DNA of 64,000 bases from Crocinitomicaceae bacterium (lineage in GTDB: Bacteria > Bacteroidota > Bacteroidia > Flavobacteriales_D > Crocinitomicaceae): positions 372,001 to 436,000 of the forward strand of contig JAMLHA010000001.1 of NCBI GenBank assembly GCA_023957475.1, written 5' to 3'. The position numbers and the translations under genes are program-made. Of the stretch, positions 34,196 through 41,902 are shown one piece after another (position 1 is the stretch's first letter; every line of letters starts with the position of its first letter). The notes under the pieces were generated by a model that did no database searches, was not told the DNA's origin, and saw only the letters and a list, made by a program, of their open reading frames with translations.

Positions 34196-34747
34196 ATGCA
34201 TACCAAAAAAGCAAACGCATCACAGCCGAACAACAGTAAGCTGTCTTTGCAGGTAATGGACAACCTCACTGTCCAAGTTCTCCCAAACACAGAACATGAG
34301 TTTTTAATGACGACCAATGAAGTAGCTGAAGGGTACGGTGTGTCAGCACATACTATTCGTATGACTAAATTGCGAAATGCTGAATTACTTGAAGGAACGC
34401 ATTTTTCAACTGCCGTCACAATATGTGACGGCAAAACCCGAAACGCTTTAAAAATACCGCACAACACTACCTTATGGACGAAACGAGGCGTTGTTCGTTT
34501 AGGTTTCTTTATCACCAGTAGTCGTGCGAAGTTGTTCCGTGATTGGGCAGAAAACCTCATTATCCAATTAGATAAGCAAGCGGATTTGTTTGGCGAAGCA
34601 AAAATGGTGGTAAAAAATCCTGCGTTGCCTGAGCCACGCAAGCACAATCGCTTAACCTCCGAAAGGCTTATCGACATCTTGGTAGATGTAGCCCAAATTG
34701 AAGACAGAGAATTACGTTTATCCATCATTAACAAATTAAGACCATGA
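34196..34747 (+). CDS. Antirepressor-like phage regulatory protein
   Basis: 183 aa. MTTNEVAEGYGVSAHTIRMTKLRN (~residues 38-61) is a DNA-binding-like N-terminal domain of the type in phage antirepressor/ORF6N/Rha proteins. LWTKRGVVRLGFFITSSRAKLFRDWAE (~90-120) is the typical second half, and a charged helical tail follows. An alternative start is Met at 34256. It is plus-strand, opposite to the head operon, with its own promoter and a terminator after the next gene. Confidence 0.65.
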   Translation: MHTKKANASQPNNSKLSLQVMDNLTVQVLPNTEHEFLMTTNEVAEGYGVSAHTIRMTKLRNAELLEGTHFSTAVTICDGKTRNALKIPHNTTLWTKRGVVRLGFFITSSRAKLFRDWAENLIIQLDKQADLFGEAKMVVKNPALPEPRKHNRLTSERLIDILVDVAQIEDRELRLSIINKLRP

Positions 34748-34956
34748 GTGTAGAAATTAAACAATCGGGAGTTGCTGTAATTCATCCTGCCTACAAATTG
34801 GACTGGGAAGAAGTTAATAACAGAGTAAATGCTATTATATGGGCTATTCAGTGCATTAACCAAGATATGATGGATGCTGAACAAATGTATTACTTGACCG
34901 CTGTTCTCAACGACTATTTGCCGTCTGAAGAACAATGGAAGAAAATATTTGAGTAA
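34744..34956 (+). CDS. Small protein coupled to the antirepressor-like gene
   Basis: 70 aa (MSVEIKQSGVAVIHPAYKLDWEEV...), acidic. The start overlaps the previous stop by 4 nt. Followed by a strong terminator, so the unit 34025-35014 is self-contained. Function unknown. Confidence 0.62.
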   Translation: MSVEIKQSGVAVIHPAYKLDWEEVNNRVNAIIWAIQCINQDMMDAEQMYYLTAVLNDYLPSEEQWKKIFE

Positions 34957-34985
34957 GTTGTTCATTTGTTTTGTTTTGCTTTACA

Positions 34986-35014
34986 AGCCCTGACAGCACC
35001 GTCAGGGCTTTTTT
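34986..35014 (+). terminator. Terminator of the plus-strand unit
   Basis: AGCCCTGAC (34986-34994) pairs perfectly with GTCAGGGCT (35001-35009), loop AGCACC, followed by TTTTTTG. Confidence 0.9.
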
Positions 35015-35043
35015 GTTATATTTACGGCTGAAAAATTGAAAGT

Positions 35044-35382
35044 ATGAGTTTAAAACAAGATTTTATAGATTGGCGTTCATCTAAAGTAAATGAACAGTTA
35101 TTGCCAGAACATCCTTTAATTGATGTTTGTTTAGACGCAGTGATTGAAAGTGCATCAAAATCAACAATTAATGATGTTCAATTTCAATCCTATTATCCCC
35201 ATCAAAAGCAGATGGAATTAATTCTTGAAGACTGGAAATCCAACGTATCTTCTCTTCTTCGACACGCAAACGAAATTGTTGGTATTCACTTTCGAGACGT
35301 TCTCGTTCCTCACGGGAGCAATGCTCAGGAATTACTAGATTCATTCCTTCAATACATCGACCTACTTGAATCGTCAATGTAG
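35044..35382 (+). CDS. Opposite-strand small protein, almost fully antisense to 35168-35407
   Basis: 112 aa. The first 41 residues (MSLKQDFIDWRSSKVNEQLL...) lie outside the overlap and look genuine; the rest lies over a minus-strand gene. A -7-like TATATTTA (35017-35024) lies 19 bp upstream. It lies just beyond the 3' end of the MuF gene, so an immunity role toward the MuF C-terminal domain is one possibility (inference). Confidence 0.5.
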   Translation: MSLKQDFIDWRSSKVNEQLLPEHPLIDVCLDAVIESASKSTINDVQFQSYYPHQKQMELILEDWKSNVSSLLRHANEIVGIHFRDVLVPHGSNAQELLDSFLQYIDLLESSM

Positions 35383-35407
35383 GTTTGTTTTTTAATTTCT
35401 CGTTCAT
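35168..35407 (-). CDS. Small head-operon protein
   Basis: 79 aa, highly charged (EHCSREERERLESEYQQFRLRVEEEK), starting MNEKLKNKPTLTIQVGR. It follows MuF in the minus operon, shares its A-rich start region with the 34020 gene, and is opposed by a plus gene over 215 nt. Candidate MuF-toxin immunity gene by position only. Confidence 0.55.
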   Translation of the reverse strand: MNEKLKNKPTLTIQVGRCIEGMNLVIPEHCSREERERLESEYQQFRLRVEEEKIRWISSLQELIPSAFDGDNRIEIEHH

Positions 35408-35441
35408 TTTATTGTTTATTTGATATTTATACTTATTTTTG
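35405..35441 (+). promoter_or_regulatory. Promoter module B
   Basis: -33 TTG (35412-35414), 19-bp spacer, -7 TATTTTTG (35434-35441). Same geometry and near-identical sequence to module A at 34018-34054. Confidence 0.68.
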
Positions 35442-35445
35442 TGGT

Positions 35446-35519
35446 GTGAGAAATCTCTTTAGGAGCGCAGGTTGTTACCTGTTTGTGTACCTTACACGGG
35501 AGGTTTCTCATTCTTTTTT
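35446..35519 (+). ncRNA. Predicted structured RNA B
   Basis: About 73 nt from promoter module B. Closing stem TGAGAAA/TTTCTCA (35447-35453 with 35504-35510) encloses CAGGT-TGTT-ACCTG (35468-35481) and GTGT-ACCTT-ACAC (35485-35497), followed by TTCTTTTTT. It has the same three-way layout as RNA A. No protein of any size follows on plus; its 3' end is antisense to the last ~28 nt of the MuF gene. Confidence 0.55.
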
Positions 35520-36928
35520 AGATTTGGTATTTTTGTCAAATCCTCTATATTTTCAATGCTATATGGAATAAACTCATTTCCTACCGTTGCTTTAATACAA
35601 ATAAAGGCTTTTTTGTCATTAATGTTTACTTCGTAATATTGCCAATGATTAACAAATGGATGTTTTTTAACACCATCAATTTCTTCATCTTTTGCCCAAC
35701 CGATATAATTAGAATTATTTAATAATTTAGATAAATCTTTTACTGCTTCGTTTTTCTCAAAATAATAATCATGAGGTTTTGATACAAGTGTCTTTATGTT
35801 TGTTCTTGAAACAGTCAGTTTTTCTAAATATTGAGCAGACACAGGGATGTCAATTGTTTTTCCACTTTCTATAATTGCGTCATAAAACAATCTTGTTTCA
35901 GTTCTACTTTTCTTTCTTTCCGCTGCTTTCTTCTCATCAAACATCTTCTTGGCTTCATTCTTCACTTTGCAACGTCCATTATCAGCACTCAAATAGAAGT
36001 CAGTTACTCCAGTCAATGAAGAAACATCACCACCACATCCTTTTGGTTGATACGGATGATTCGGCGGAAAAACCACCTTTTGTTTCCCTGGATTAAAACG
36101 GAATATTTCCAAGCGGTTTTTACCGTCTTTGCCTATTTGCGAAGTGGCGGCTTGTCCTTTTTTAATGGCCGCAACGGAATCATCAGTAGCATATTTATCT
36201 TTAAGCACTTCCACAGCTACACATCTGCAACGCCATCCATTGGGTGGATAATATTCATTCCAAAACGTGTCTTCAGCTGGCAAAGTAACACCATTTAATA
36301 GCGCATGAGAATCACGCACTCTGTCGTCATTAGCTGTGCGGTATTGCAAGTTGTAACGCCCTTTGTTTTCCTCAATATCCGCCCAATTGGCTGCTTGCTG
36401 TGCCGATGATTGTGCAAACTGATATTCAGCTTCTAAATAACTTTGGTTGTAATCAGCTTTGATCTTCGCTACATCATTGGAAAACGCATTGAATGATTTT
36501 ACTTTTCCATCTTCTGTTTGCAAAAGCCGTGAAGCTTCAAACAATTGTGCATGTGTTTTTAATGCAGAAAATAAGAAGATATCTTCATTTAATGCTTGTT
36601 TCATTTTGGCAGGAATAACATTGTCGCCAACACCTTTTTTTAAAGCATTCTGAAACACATCGTTGGTTGCATCTATTAACTGGCTGTATTCTTGAATGTC
36701 TTGTGCGTTGTAATTTCCTTTGCTATGCAATTTCTGATACGCATCATTGACCGCTTTGATGAGTGCTTTAAATACCGTTGAATTACTATTTAAAGCGAGG
36801 TTAAAATCTTGGTTGACAAAATCCTCCCCCTCATTCCCCCTCCAAAGGGGGAGGTTGCAATCCTGACAATAATCTGAATAGAGATTATTTAAACGAAGAT
36901 GTAATCCATGGAAATACCTCCCCGACAA
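35492..36928 (-). CDS. MuF-type head morphogenesis protein with nuclease/toxin-like C-terminus
   Basis: 478 aa. Residues ~50-310 are the SPP1 gp7/MuF minor head domain: NYNAQDIQEYSQLIDATNDVF, RTANDDRVRDSHALLNGVTL and NGWRCRCVAVE (~230). A charged linker (KKMFDEKKAAERKKSR) leads to a ~130-residue C-terminal domain: LVSKPHDYYFEKNEAVKDL, IGWAKDEEID, HWQYYEVNINDKKAFICIK. This resembles the phage barnase/EndoU/colicin/RelE-like nuclease group (PBECR) attached to MuF proteins. The start is uncertain: the frame opens at a TTG (36928) inside a palindromic repeat, and no ATG follows for >100 codons. Confidence 0.82.
   Translation of the reverse strand: MSGRYFHGLHLRLNNLYSDYCQDCNLPLWRGNEGEDFVNQDFNLALNSNSTVFKALIKAVNDAYQKLHSKGNYNAQDIQEYSQLIDATNDVFQNALKKGVGDNVIPAKMKQALNEDIFLFSALKTHAQLFEASRLLQTEDGKVKSFNAFSNDVAKIKADYNQSYLEAEYQFAQSSAQQAANWADIEENKGRYNLQYRTANDDRVRDSHALLNGVTLPAEDTFWNEYYPPNGWRCRCVAVEVLKDKYATDDSVAAIKKGQAATSQIGKDGKNRLEIFRFNPGKQKVVFPPNHPYQPKGCGGDVSSLTGVTDFYLSADNGRCKVKNEAKKMFDEKKAAERKKSRTETRLFYDAIIESGKTIDIPVSAQYLEKLTVSRTNIKTLVSKPHDYYFEKNEAVKDLSKLLNNSNYIGWAKDEEIDGVKKHPFVNHWQYYEVNINDKKAFICIKATVGNEFIPYSIENIEDLTKIPNLKKNEKPPV
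36826..36858 (-). repeat. REP-like element translated within MuF
   Basis: On minus, CTCCCCCTTTGGAGGGGG plus AATGAGGGGGAGG reads in frame as NLPLWRGNEGED. This G/C-rich imperfect palindrome is unlike the AT-rich surroundings and is of a kind usually found between genes in Bacteroidota. Confidence 0.7.
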
Positions 36929-36936
36929 AGTCGGGG
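36918..36936. repeat. Palindrome CCCCGAC...GTCGGGG at the portal/MuF junction
   Basis: CCCCGACAAAGTCGGGG (36920-36936) is a 7-bp-arm hairpin between the portal stop codon (36937) and the MuF gene. It holds the only available in-frame MuF start (TTG). Confidence 0.75.
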
Positions 36937-38181
36937 TTAGACGAAAAAACTCTCAGCACTTAATCCTGCACCGCCTAATATGTTGTTTTGTTTGACTCCT
37001 GTAATTTTCAACCCAAACTTCTCATTAAGCCATTCCATGTCAAAATCATAATTGTTCATCGCATCTTTGACACGTTGCCACAATTTTTCTAAATCTTCCG
37101 GTATATCAAAACCAAAAGTTAATCCTGAAGGAATGATTCCTAATTTCACCAGGGCGGGTAAAACGATGTTGTTGAAATTTTGTTCTACCAATACTAAATC
37201 TTGCATTACCAACTCCCACAATACTTCTTGTGCAGATTCGTCTTTGCTTCGTGAACCGTTAACAGTATCTTGCCCAATGATTGCTCCAGATATTAATATG
37301 GAATCTTCATTGTTGCACAGTTGAATGAGATTTTTATACACATCACCATTGGTTTGCACACCCTGTGCAAATTGGAACTCCTCTGTATTGTCAATAATGA
37401 AGTAAGCAGCAGCACCCATATCACGCATCATTTTATCAGCACGATTGAGCATGGAAGGATCTTGTGTATTAGTCTTCACATATCTTGGTGGAATACCATA
37501 AATCTCGCACAGTTCAGCCCAGCATGATTGTGCAAATGATTTCATCAATACGTGTGGAACAGCCTTATTGATGTGTCCTCTACGTTTAGCTGAACCAAAC
37601 TCCAACCACCAGATACCATATTCCTTTTGTGAACGATAATCCAATGTTTTATCAGGATCTGCAATGTCGTAATAAAACAACCCTTTTTGTGGAAGCAAAT
37701 TGATACGCGGAATGGATTCACAAACCAATCTGTTATTGCCTTCAACATCTTCTTTATAACTCAATTCAACGAGTGAGTATTCAAAGTAATAACTCTCTAA
37801 CACAGCACGCATTAAATCACGCCATGGAGCATTATCATACAATGCTTTTGTTGCATCATCGTTAATGTTGCCATTTGCATCTGTTAACGTAAAATCAACA
37901 TTAAATGACTTGGATATCCTATTCTCAATTTGAGAGGTCAACAATCCATCTTGAAAAATATTTTCATAGATAGTTTGCAAAGCGATATTGGATGGCGTTT
38001 CAGTATTCTCAGCTTGTGCCATTGCTTTTTTCCAATCAGCAATATCTTTGCGAGTTCTATTGATAGGACGATTAGCCCATTCCAATTTCTTTTGTGCATT
38101 TTTACTTGAAACTGGTGCGCTATCTACTGATAAAACAACTTTTGGATAGGTTTTTCCGATTTTACTTCCTTGATTACTCAT
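36937..38181 (-). CDS. Portal protein, DUF935 (Mu gp29) family
   Basis: 414 aa from MSNQGSKIGK; a start at 38229 would overlap the previous gene further. Landmarks: WKKAMAQAENTETP, LESYYFEYSLVELSY, WWLEFGSAKRRGHINK, SAIIGQDTVNGSRSKDESAQEV-type segment (residues ~300-325), all typical of DUF935 portals. It forms the dodecameric DNA gate at the head vertex. Confidence 0.9.
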   Translation of the reverse strand: MSNQGSKIGKTYPKVVLSVDSAPVSSKNAQKKLEWANRPINRTRKDIADWKKAMAQAENTETPSNIALQTIYENIFQDGLLTSQIENRISKSFNVDFTLTDANGNINDDATKALYDNAPWRDLMRAVLESYYFEYSLVELSYKEDVEGNNRLVCESIPRINLLPQKGLFYYDIADPDKTLDYRSQKEYGIWWLEFGSAKRRGHINKAVPHVLMKSFAQSCWAELCEIYGIPPRYVKTNTQDPSMLNRADKMMRDMGAAAYFIIDNTEEFQFAQGVQTNGDVYKNLIQLCNNEDSILISGAIIGQDTVNGSRSKDESAQEVLWELVMQDLVLVEQNFNNIVLPALVKLGIIPSGLTFGFDIPEDLEKLWQRVKDAMNNYDFDMEWLNEKFGLKITGVKQNNILGGAGLSAESFFV

Positions 38182-38629
38182 AATTAAATTTTTGACGTGA
38201 ACCCATTCTGAATGGGAGTTGGTTTGCATTTGGATTGGTTGATGGATCTACCGTTGGTAGTGTGCTGATATTCACAACACCATTGCCCAAGTCTTTTAGC
38301 CAGGTAACAGCTCTATCGTAGCGTTCTTTTACATGTTCATAGATAATATCAACATTTGATAACTGTATCAGATACCACACAGCGATTGTTTTGCAATGAG
38401 CAACTAATAACGCATTTCTGTCAGCTCCTGTCTCGCTTAATATCGCATCCACATCTAACAATGGTCGCCCATCTCTGAATCGTATTTGATTGTTGGCATC
38501 TAAGTAACTTCTCAATTCTTCTTCAGCTGCTTGAATTGCCTGAAGAGTGATGTCGTTGTCTGCTTCTGTTATCTCCAATACCTGGTATTGATAGATAGCA
38601 CTCTTTAATTCGTCTTCTTGTATAAACAT
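38174..38629 (-). CDS. DUF1320 (Mu gp36)-like protein
   Basis: 151 aa. FIQEDELKSAIYQYQVLEI start, helical middle with YLDANNQIRFRDGRP and VKERYDRAVTWLKDLGNGVV, then a Pro/Asn-rich tail ending in a Gly-Ser-Arg-Gln-Lys-Phe motif. This is the DUF1320 pattern of head/neck proteins encoded near the portal. Confidence 0.75.
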   Translation of the reverse strand: MFIQEDELKSAIYQYQVLEITEADNDITLQAIQAAEEELRSYLDANNQIRFRDGRPLLDVDAILSETGADRNALLVAHCKTIAVWYLIQLSNVDIIYEHVKERYDRAVTWLKDLGNGVVNISTLPTVDPSTNPNANQLPFRMGSRQKFNYE

Positions 38630-38632
38630 GGT

Positions 38633-38818
38633 TTAAAACATTTTATTGATTTGTTCTGCGTGGTAAAGTGCGTGTAAGCTCCATAGTAGCATTAATAATC
38701 CGTCAAAAAATAGATTGTCAAAAAACGCTAAATGATAATGCATTGCCACCATAAACAAGGTGAAAAGCAACTTCAATAATCGCCACATAAAGTGCAGTTT
38801 AAATTTTAATTCTTCCAT
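38633..38818 (-). CDS. Small membrane protein between terminase and DUF1320
   Basis: 61 aa from MEELKFKLHFMW with two hydrophobic stretches (LLKLLFTLFMVAMHYHL and LFFDGLLMLLWSLHAL). One base after the large-terminase stop. Could be a holin or a minor membrane protein; no family recognised. Confidence 0.6.
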   Translation of the reverse strand: MEELKFKLHFMWRLLKLLFTLFMVAMHYHLAFFDNLFFDGLLMLLWSLHALYHAEQINKMF

Positions 38819-38819
38819 A

Positions 38820-40349
38820 TTACTTAAATGATGTGCGTTTGCCAATGATGTAATTATTATCTGTCATTCCTGCACCTTCTTGCAGTTTATATACAGCGCC
38901 TTCCAACATGTCGGGGCCATCCATTGTTTTGGAGCTTGCAGAAACATCTAACATTTGATCTTCCATTACCTCCATGTCTTTTGTTCCTTTTAGTTTTTCG
39001 TCAAAAATCAAATCCCCATTTCGGTGCAATGGTTCGAGCGTTCCTTCAATGCGATAAAACTTGTCTGGTTTATTGCGCGTGTCTTTCATAATCGGCAAGG
39101 TGCGTTTATGTCGTCTTGCTCTGTTTCTTACCTCTGGATAAATAACCTGTTCATAAAATGAATCTTGCAACGAGTTGTTCTCAACCCACATACGTACAAT
39201 CTGCACACCAGCATCACGAACGAATTTATCCGCTTCAAAAAGCCAATCAATAAACTGTGAAGTATTCGCCTGTTCAACACGTAACCAATAGATAAAGTAT
39301 TGCAAATTCTTGTAACCGACCACACCAACAGCCTTATGCGATGTTCCTTTGCTTGCTTGTGATTTGTCTTTATTGGAAGTAGAAGGATCTGCATAAATAA
39401 CTACTTTCTCACAAGAAGATAATTTAGGTGCTTTGCCGTATTTTAAGTTCTTGAAAACAGTTCCTTCTTTGAGTGGGTTGTTAAAGTACTCCTTTTGCCC
39501 GGAACGATAACTGATTTTGGAAAGCGTTCTATCAATAAACTCTTCTGTGTTCTTTGTTGGCCAAGTGGATTTTCCATTCTTATCACGAATGTTGATGATT
39601 TCAAAAACATCAGCTTTCTTGCCTAATTCAGTTACAGTAGTGCGTTTGCCAATGATATTGCCACAAACAATGAATAACAATGGATTGGAAATGGAGCGAG
39701 TACCGTACAATGCCTCCATTGCCCAGTTAACCTTATTAGTAATGCGTTCTTCGTTACGCACTTCAATATCAGTATCAATATCATCTAAGATAATTACATC
39801 CGGCCTTACTTCGTCATTTCGTGTACCACGTGGAGATTGACCTGCACCAATAGCACGATAAGCCACGCCTTTACGAGTGGTGAACTCACCAGCTTCCCAT
39901 TTTGTTCTACCTTCTTGCAAACCATAATCACTAATGATACGGTTGTTGCTTTCTAGGATAGATTTATAAGGAAGTAGTAATCGTTGTGCATCGCTTTCCG
40001 TGGCACTCACCATGATAATGTTTCTTTTCTTACCTGTTAATGTCAAGTAAAGTACTTCCATCATCGTTCTACCAGACTTTGATAACTCGCGCGACCATGC
40101 ACGCACTTCAAACCATTCCGGATTTGAAAGCACTCTTTTAGTAGCTTTGATATGAAAAGGAGCAGGTTCAGAGGTGTAGAAATTAGGAAAGTAATACTTG
40201 AACCATTCTTCAGGAGAGGCTTCTAATCGTTCGATACGTTTCGATTTTTCAACCAATGATTCATTTAAGTCAACAGGCGTTGCTTTTGAAATGTTTTCCT
40301 TGAACTCATTCCACTGCTCCAGATATTGCTTATCGGTTTGCTTTGCCAT
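38820..40349 (-). CDS. terL: Terminase large subunit (Mu gp28-like)
   Basis: 509 aa. ATPase domain with a degenerate Walker A (SRELSKSGRT, ~residues 85-95), Walker B VIILDDID (~186-193) and the coupling motif FIVCGN. Then an RNase H-like nuclease domain (VVIYADPSTSNKDKSQ with the first acidic residue, VRMWVENNSLQD with the second). Packages DNA into the prohead. Confidence 0.93.
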   Translation of the reverse strand: MAKQTDKQYLEQWNEFKENISKATPVDLNESLVEKSKRIERLEASPEEWFKYYFPNFYTSEPAPFHIKATKRVLSNPEWFEVRAWSRELSKSGRTMMEVLYLTLTGKKRNIIMVSATESDAQRLLLPYKSILESNNRIISDYGLQEGRTKWEAGEFTTRKGVAYRAIGAGQSPRGTRNDEVRPDVIILDDIDTDIEVRNEERITNKVNWAMEALYGTRSISNPLLFIVCGNIIGKRTTVTELGKKADVFEIINIRDKNGKSTWPTKNTEEFIDRTLSKISYRSGQKEYFNNPLKEGTVFKNLKYGKAPKLSSCEKVVIYADPSTSNKDKSQASKGTSHKAVGVVGYKNLQYFIYWLRVEQANTSQFIDWLFEADKFVRDAGVQIVRMWVENNSLQDSFYEQVIYPEVRNRARRHKRTLPIMKDTRNKPDKFYRIEGTLEPLHRNGDLIFDEKLKGTKDMEVMEDQMLDVSASSKTMDGPDMLEGAVYKLQEGAGMTDNNYIIGKRTSFK

Positions 40350-40351
40350 GC

Positions 40352-40789
40352 TTATTTCATTTTAGACAACACAAACGCATCAAAATGCTTTGTTACTTCT
40401 TTAGCAAATTCCAAATCGAAATCACGGACAAAGTCAATGAAATTACGAGCCACCTCCACAATTTGACCAATGGACGTTTCTGTCTCCAGTCGTTGAATGG
40501 ATGTTGTAATCTTCGCCAGGGTGTCTGCTTCTTTTGGATCTGGGTACTTAACTTCACTTGCTTCAATCTTTTCGTTGAGCGCTGATAACTGATCATATAA
40601 TAAAGTGATTTGTTTTTGCTTAGTTGTCAATAATGATTTTCGCAATTGCTCCCATGAACCATCTTTAGCCCATCGGCTTACTGTCTTTTCACCCACGCCC
40701 ACACGTTCAGCAACTTCCTTAAATGTCAATCGCTCATTCACATATAGCATCTGTGCATAGTTGCGCTCTTCTTTCTTGATTAATCCCAT
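40352..40789 (-). CDS. Terminase small subunit-like HTH protein
   Basis: 145 aa. N-terminal HTH (YVNERLTFKEVAERVGVGEKTVSRW, residues ~16-40), then coiled coil (LLYDQLSALNEKIEAS) and a helical C-terminus. Two bases before terL. First gene of the head operon. Confidence 0.8.
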   Translation of the reverse strand: MGLIKKEERNYAQMLYVNERLTFKEVAERVGVGEKTVSRWAKDGSWEQLRKSLLTTKQKQITLLYDQLSALNEKIEASEVKYPDPKEADTLAKITTSIQRLETETSIGQIVEVARNFIDFVRDFDLEFAKEVTKHFDAFVLSKMK

Positions 40790-40838
40790 TCTTTTTTAGC
40801 ACAAAGTTGTCATGTTTATAGCCATTTCTCAAAAATTC

Positions 40839-40853
40839 CTGTCAAAATGTCAG
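40839..40853. promoter_or_regulatory. Imperfect dyad between the divergent late operons
   Basis: CTGTCAAAATGTCAG (dyad CTG.CA...TG.CAG), followed by another GTCA. It sits midway in the 136-bp gap between the head operon (minus) and the protease operon (plus), whose own promoters lack good -33 boxes. A candidate activator site, like Mor/C sites in Mu. Confidence 0.45.
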
Positions 40854-40883
40854 TCATTTTTGATAAAGCTTGTTTTTTAACGA

Positions 40884-40891
40884 AATATTTG
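40884..40891 (+). promoter_or_regulatory. -7-like element of the plus late operon
   Basis: AATATTTG differs from TAnnTTTG at one position, 35 bp before the ATG at 40926, with no -33 TTG at the right spacing. This suits an activator-dependent late promoter. Confidence 0.4.
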
Positions 40892-40925
40892 TGTCAGACT
40901 TTGTTGAATTAAAAAAATAACGCTT

Positions 40926-41882
40926 ATGCCATCTTTTGTCTTAAATGACGAATCAAAAACAAACAGCCACGGTTTTAGAGTAAAAAACAGTGGTATTGAT
41001 TTAACCAGATTCAAAGCGAATCCTGTATTGTTGGATTATCACATGCCAAGTAATGCAACGGTTATTGGTAAATGGGAAAATATCCGTATCGAAGGCTCTT
41101 TATTATTAGCAGACCCTGTATTTGACGAGGAAGATGAAAATGCAAAGAAAATCAAAGGCAAAGTTGACAGAGGTTATATCAAAGGTGCATCGTTGGGGTT
41201 GGATTTAGCAAATGAGCAATGGGAGCTAATAGATGATGTTCCGACCTTAACATTTTGTGAAGTTACAGAAGCTTCAATAGTACCTATTCCTTCCAACGCC
41301 AATGCGTTAAAGTTATATGCTGCAACTGGCGAAGTTTTGGAAGCTGATGAAATAAAGCTATCCATCGAATCAATTAGTAATCAAATAAAACAAATAAATA
41401 ACATGAAGCAAATCCAGTTATCGGTTGCCACATTGTTAGTATTAGGCTTGCAAGCAGATCAGCTGAAAGACAATGCTACTTTGGAAGCAGCCATTGAAAA
41501 GTTGGCGAAAGACTTCCAAGAAAAAGGAGCGAGCCTTACAGCTATGACAGCTGAGCGTGATGCGTTGAGTACTAAGTTAGCAGCGATTGACACGCAAAAA
41601 GCAACTGAATTGGTAGATGCCGCTATCAAAGCAGGAAAAATCACAGCAGACAAAAAAGAATCATTCTTATCGTTGGCTAACAGTAATTTTGAAATGGCAA
41701 AAGGTGTATTAGACGGTATTCCTGCAAAACAAAACCTTGGTGCAAACATTCAAAACGCCGGTACACCTGGTGCGTTTGACGCTGTCAAAACAATGGATGA
41801 CTTTGAAAAGTTGTCTTTTGATCAGAAGTTACAGTTCAAGAACGAAGCTCCTGAGCAGTACAAATCAATCTTTAGTATTTAA
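40926..41882 (+). CDS. Prohead protease fused to scaffold (Mu gpI-like)
   Basis: 318 aa. Residues ~1-135 are an S14/U35-like maturation protease (PVLLDYHMPSNATVIGKWEN with the candidate catalytic His; YIKGASLGL with the Ser). Residues ~160-318 are a scaffold: MKQIQLSVATLLVLGLQADQ, coiled coil, and Asp/Gln-rich end. As in Mu I/Z, an internal Met (41404) could start a separate scaffold. Confidence 0.85.
   Translation: MPSFVLNDESKTNSHGFRVKNSGIDLTRFKANPVLLDYHMPSNATVIGKWENIRIEGSLLLADPVFDEEDENAKKIKGKVDRGYIKGASLGLDLANEQWELIDDVPTLTFCEVTEASIVPIPSNANALKLYAATGEVLEADEIKLSIESISNQIKQINNMKQIQLSVATLLVLGLQADQLKDNATLEAAIEKLAKDFQEKGASLTAMTAERDALSTKLAAIDTQKATELVDAAIKAGKITADKKESFLSLANSNFEMAKGVLDGIPAKQNLGANIQNAGTPGAFDAVKTMDDFEKLSFDQKLQFKNEAPEQYKSIFSI
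41404..41882 (+). CDS. Nested scaffold, possible internal start
   Basis: In frame with the protease gene. ATG 41404 follows an A-rich stretch (AAACAAATAAATAAC), the type of leader used elsewhere here, and would make a 158-aa scaffold beginning MKQIQLSV. By analogy with Mu gpZ inside gpI; not provable from sequence. Confidence 0.45.
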
Positions 41883-41902
41883 CCTAAAAATCAAATAAGT
41901 AT

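Noticed and set aside
34042..34965. 307-codon minus-strand open frame
   Set aside because: Lies fully antisense to the antirepressor-like gene, its leader and partner; composition is that of a shadow frame and it crosses the plus promoter.
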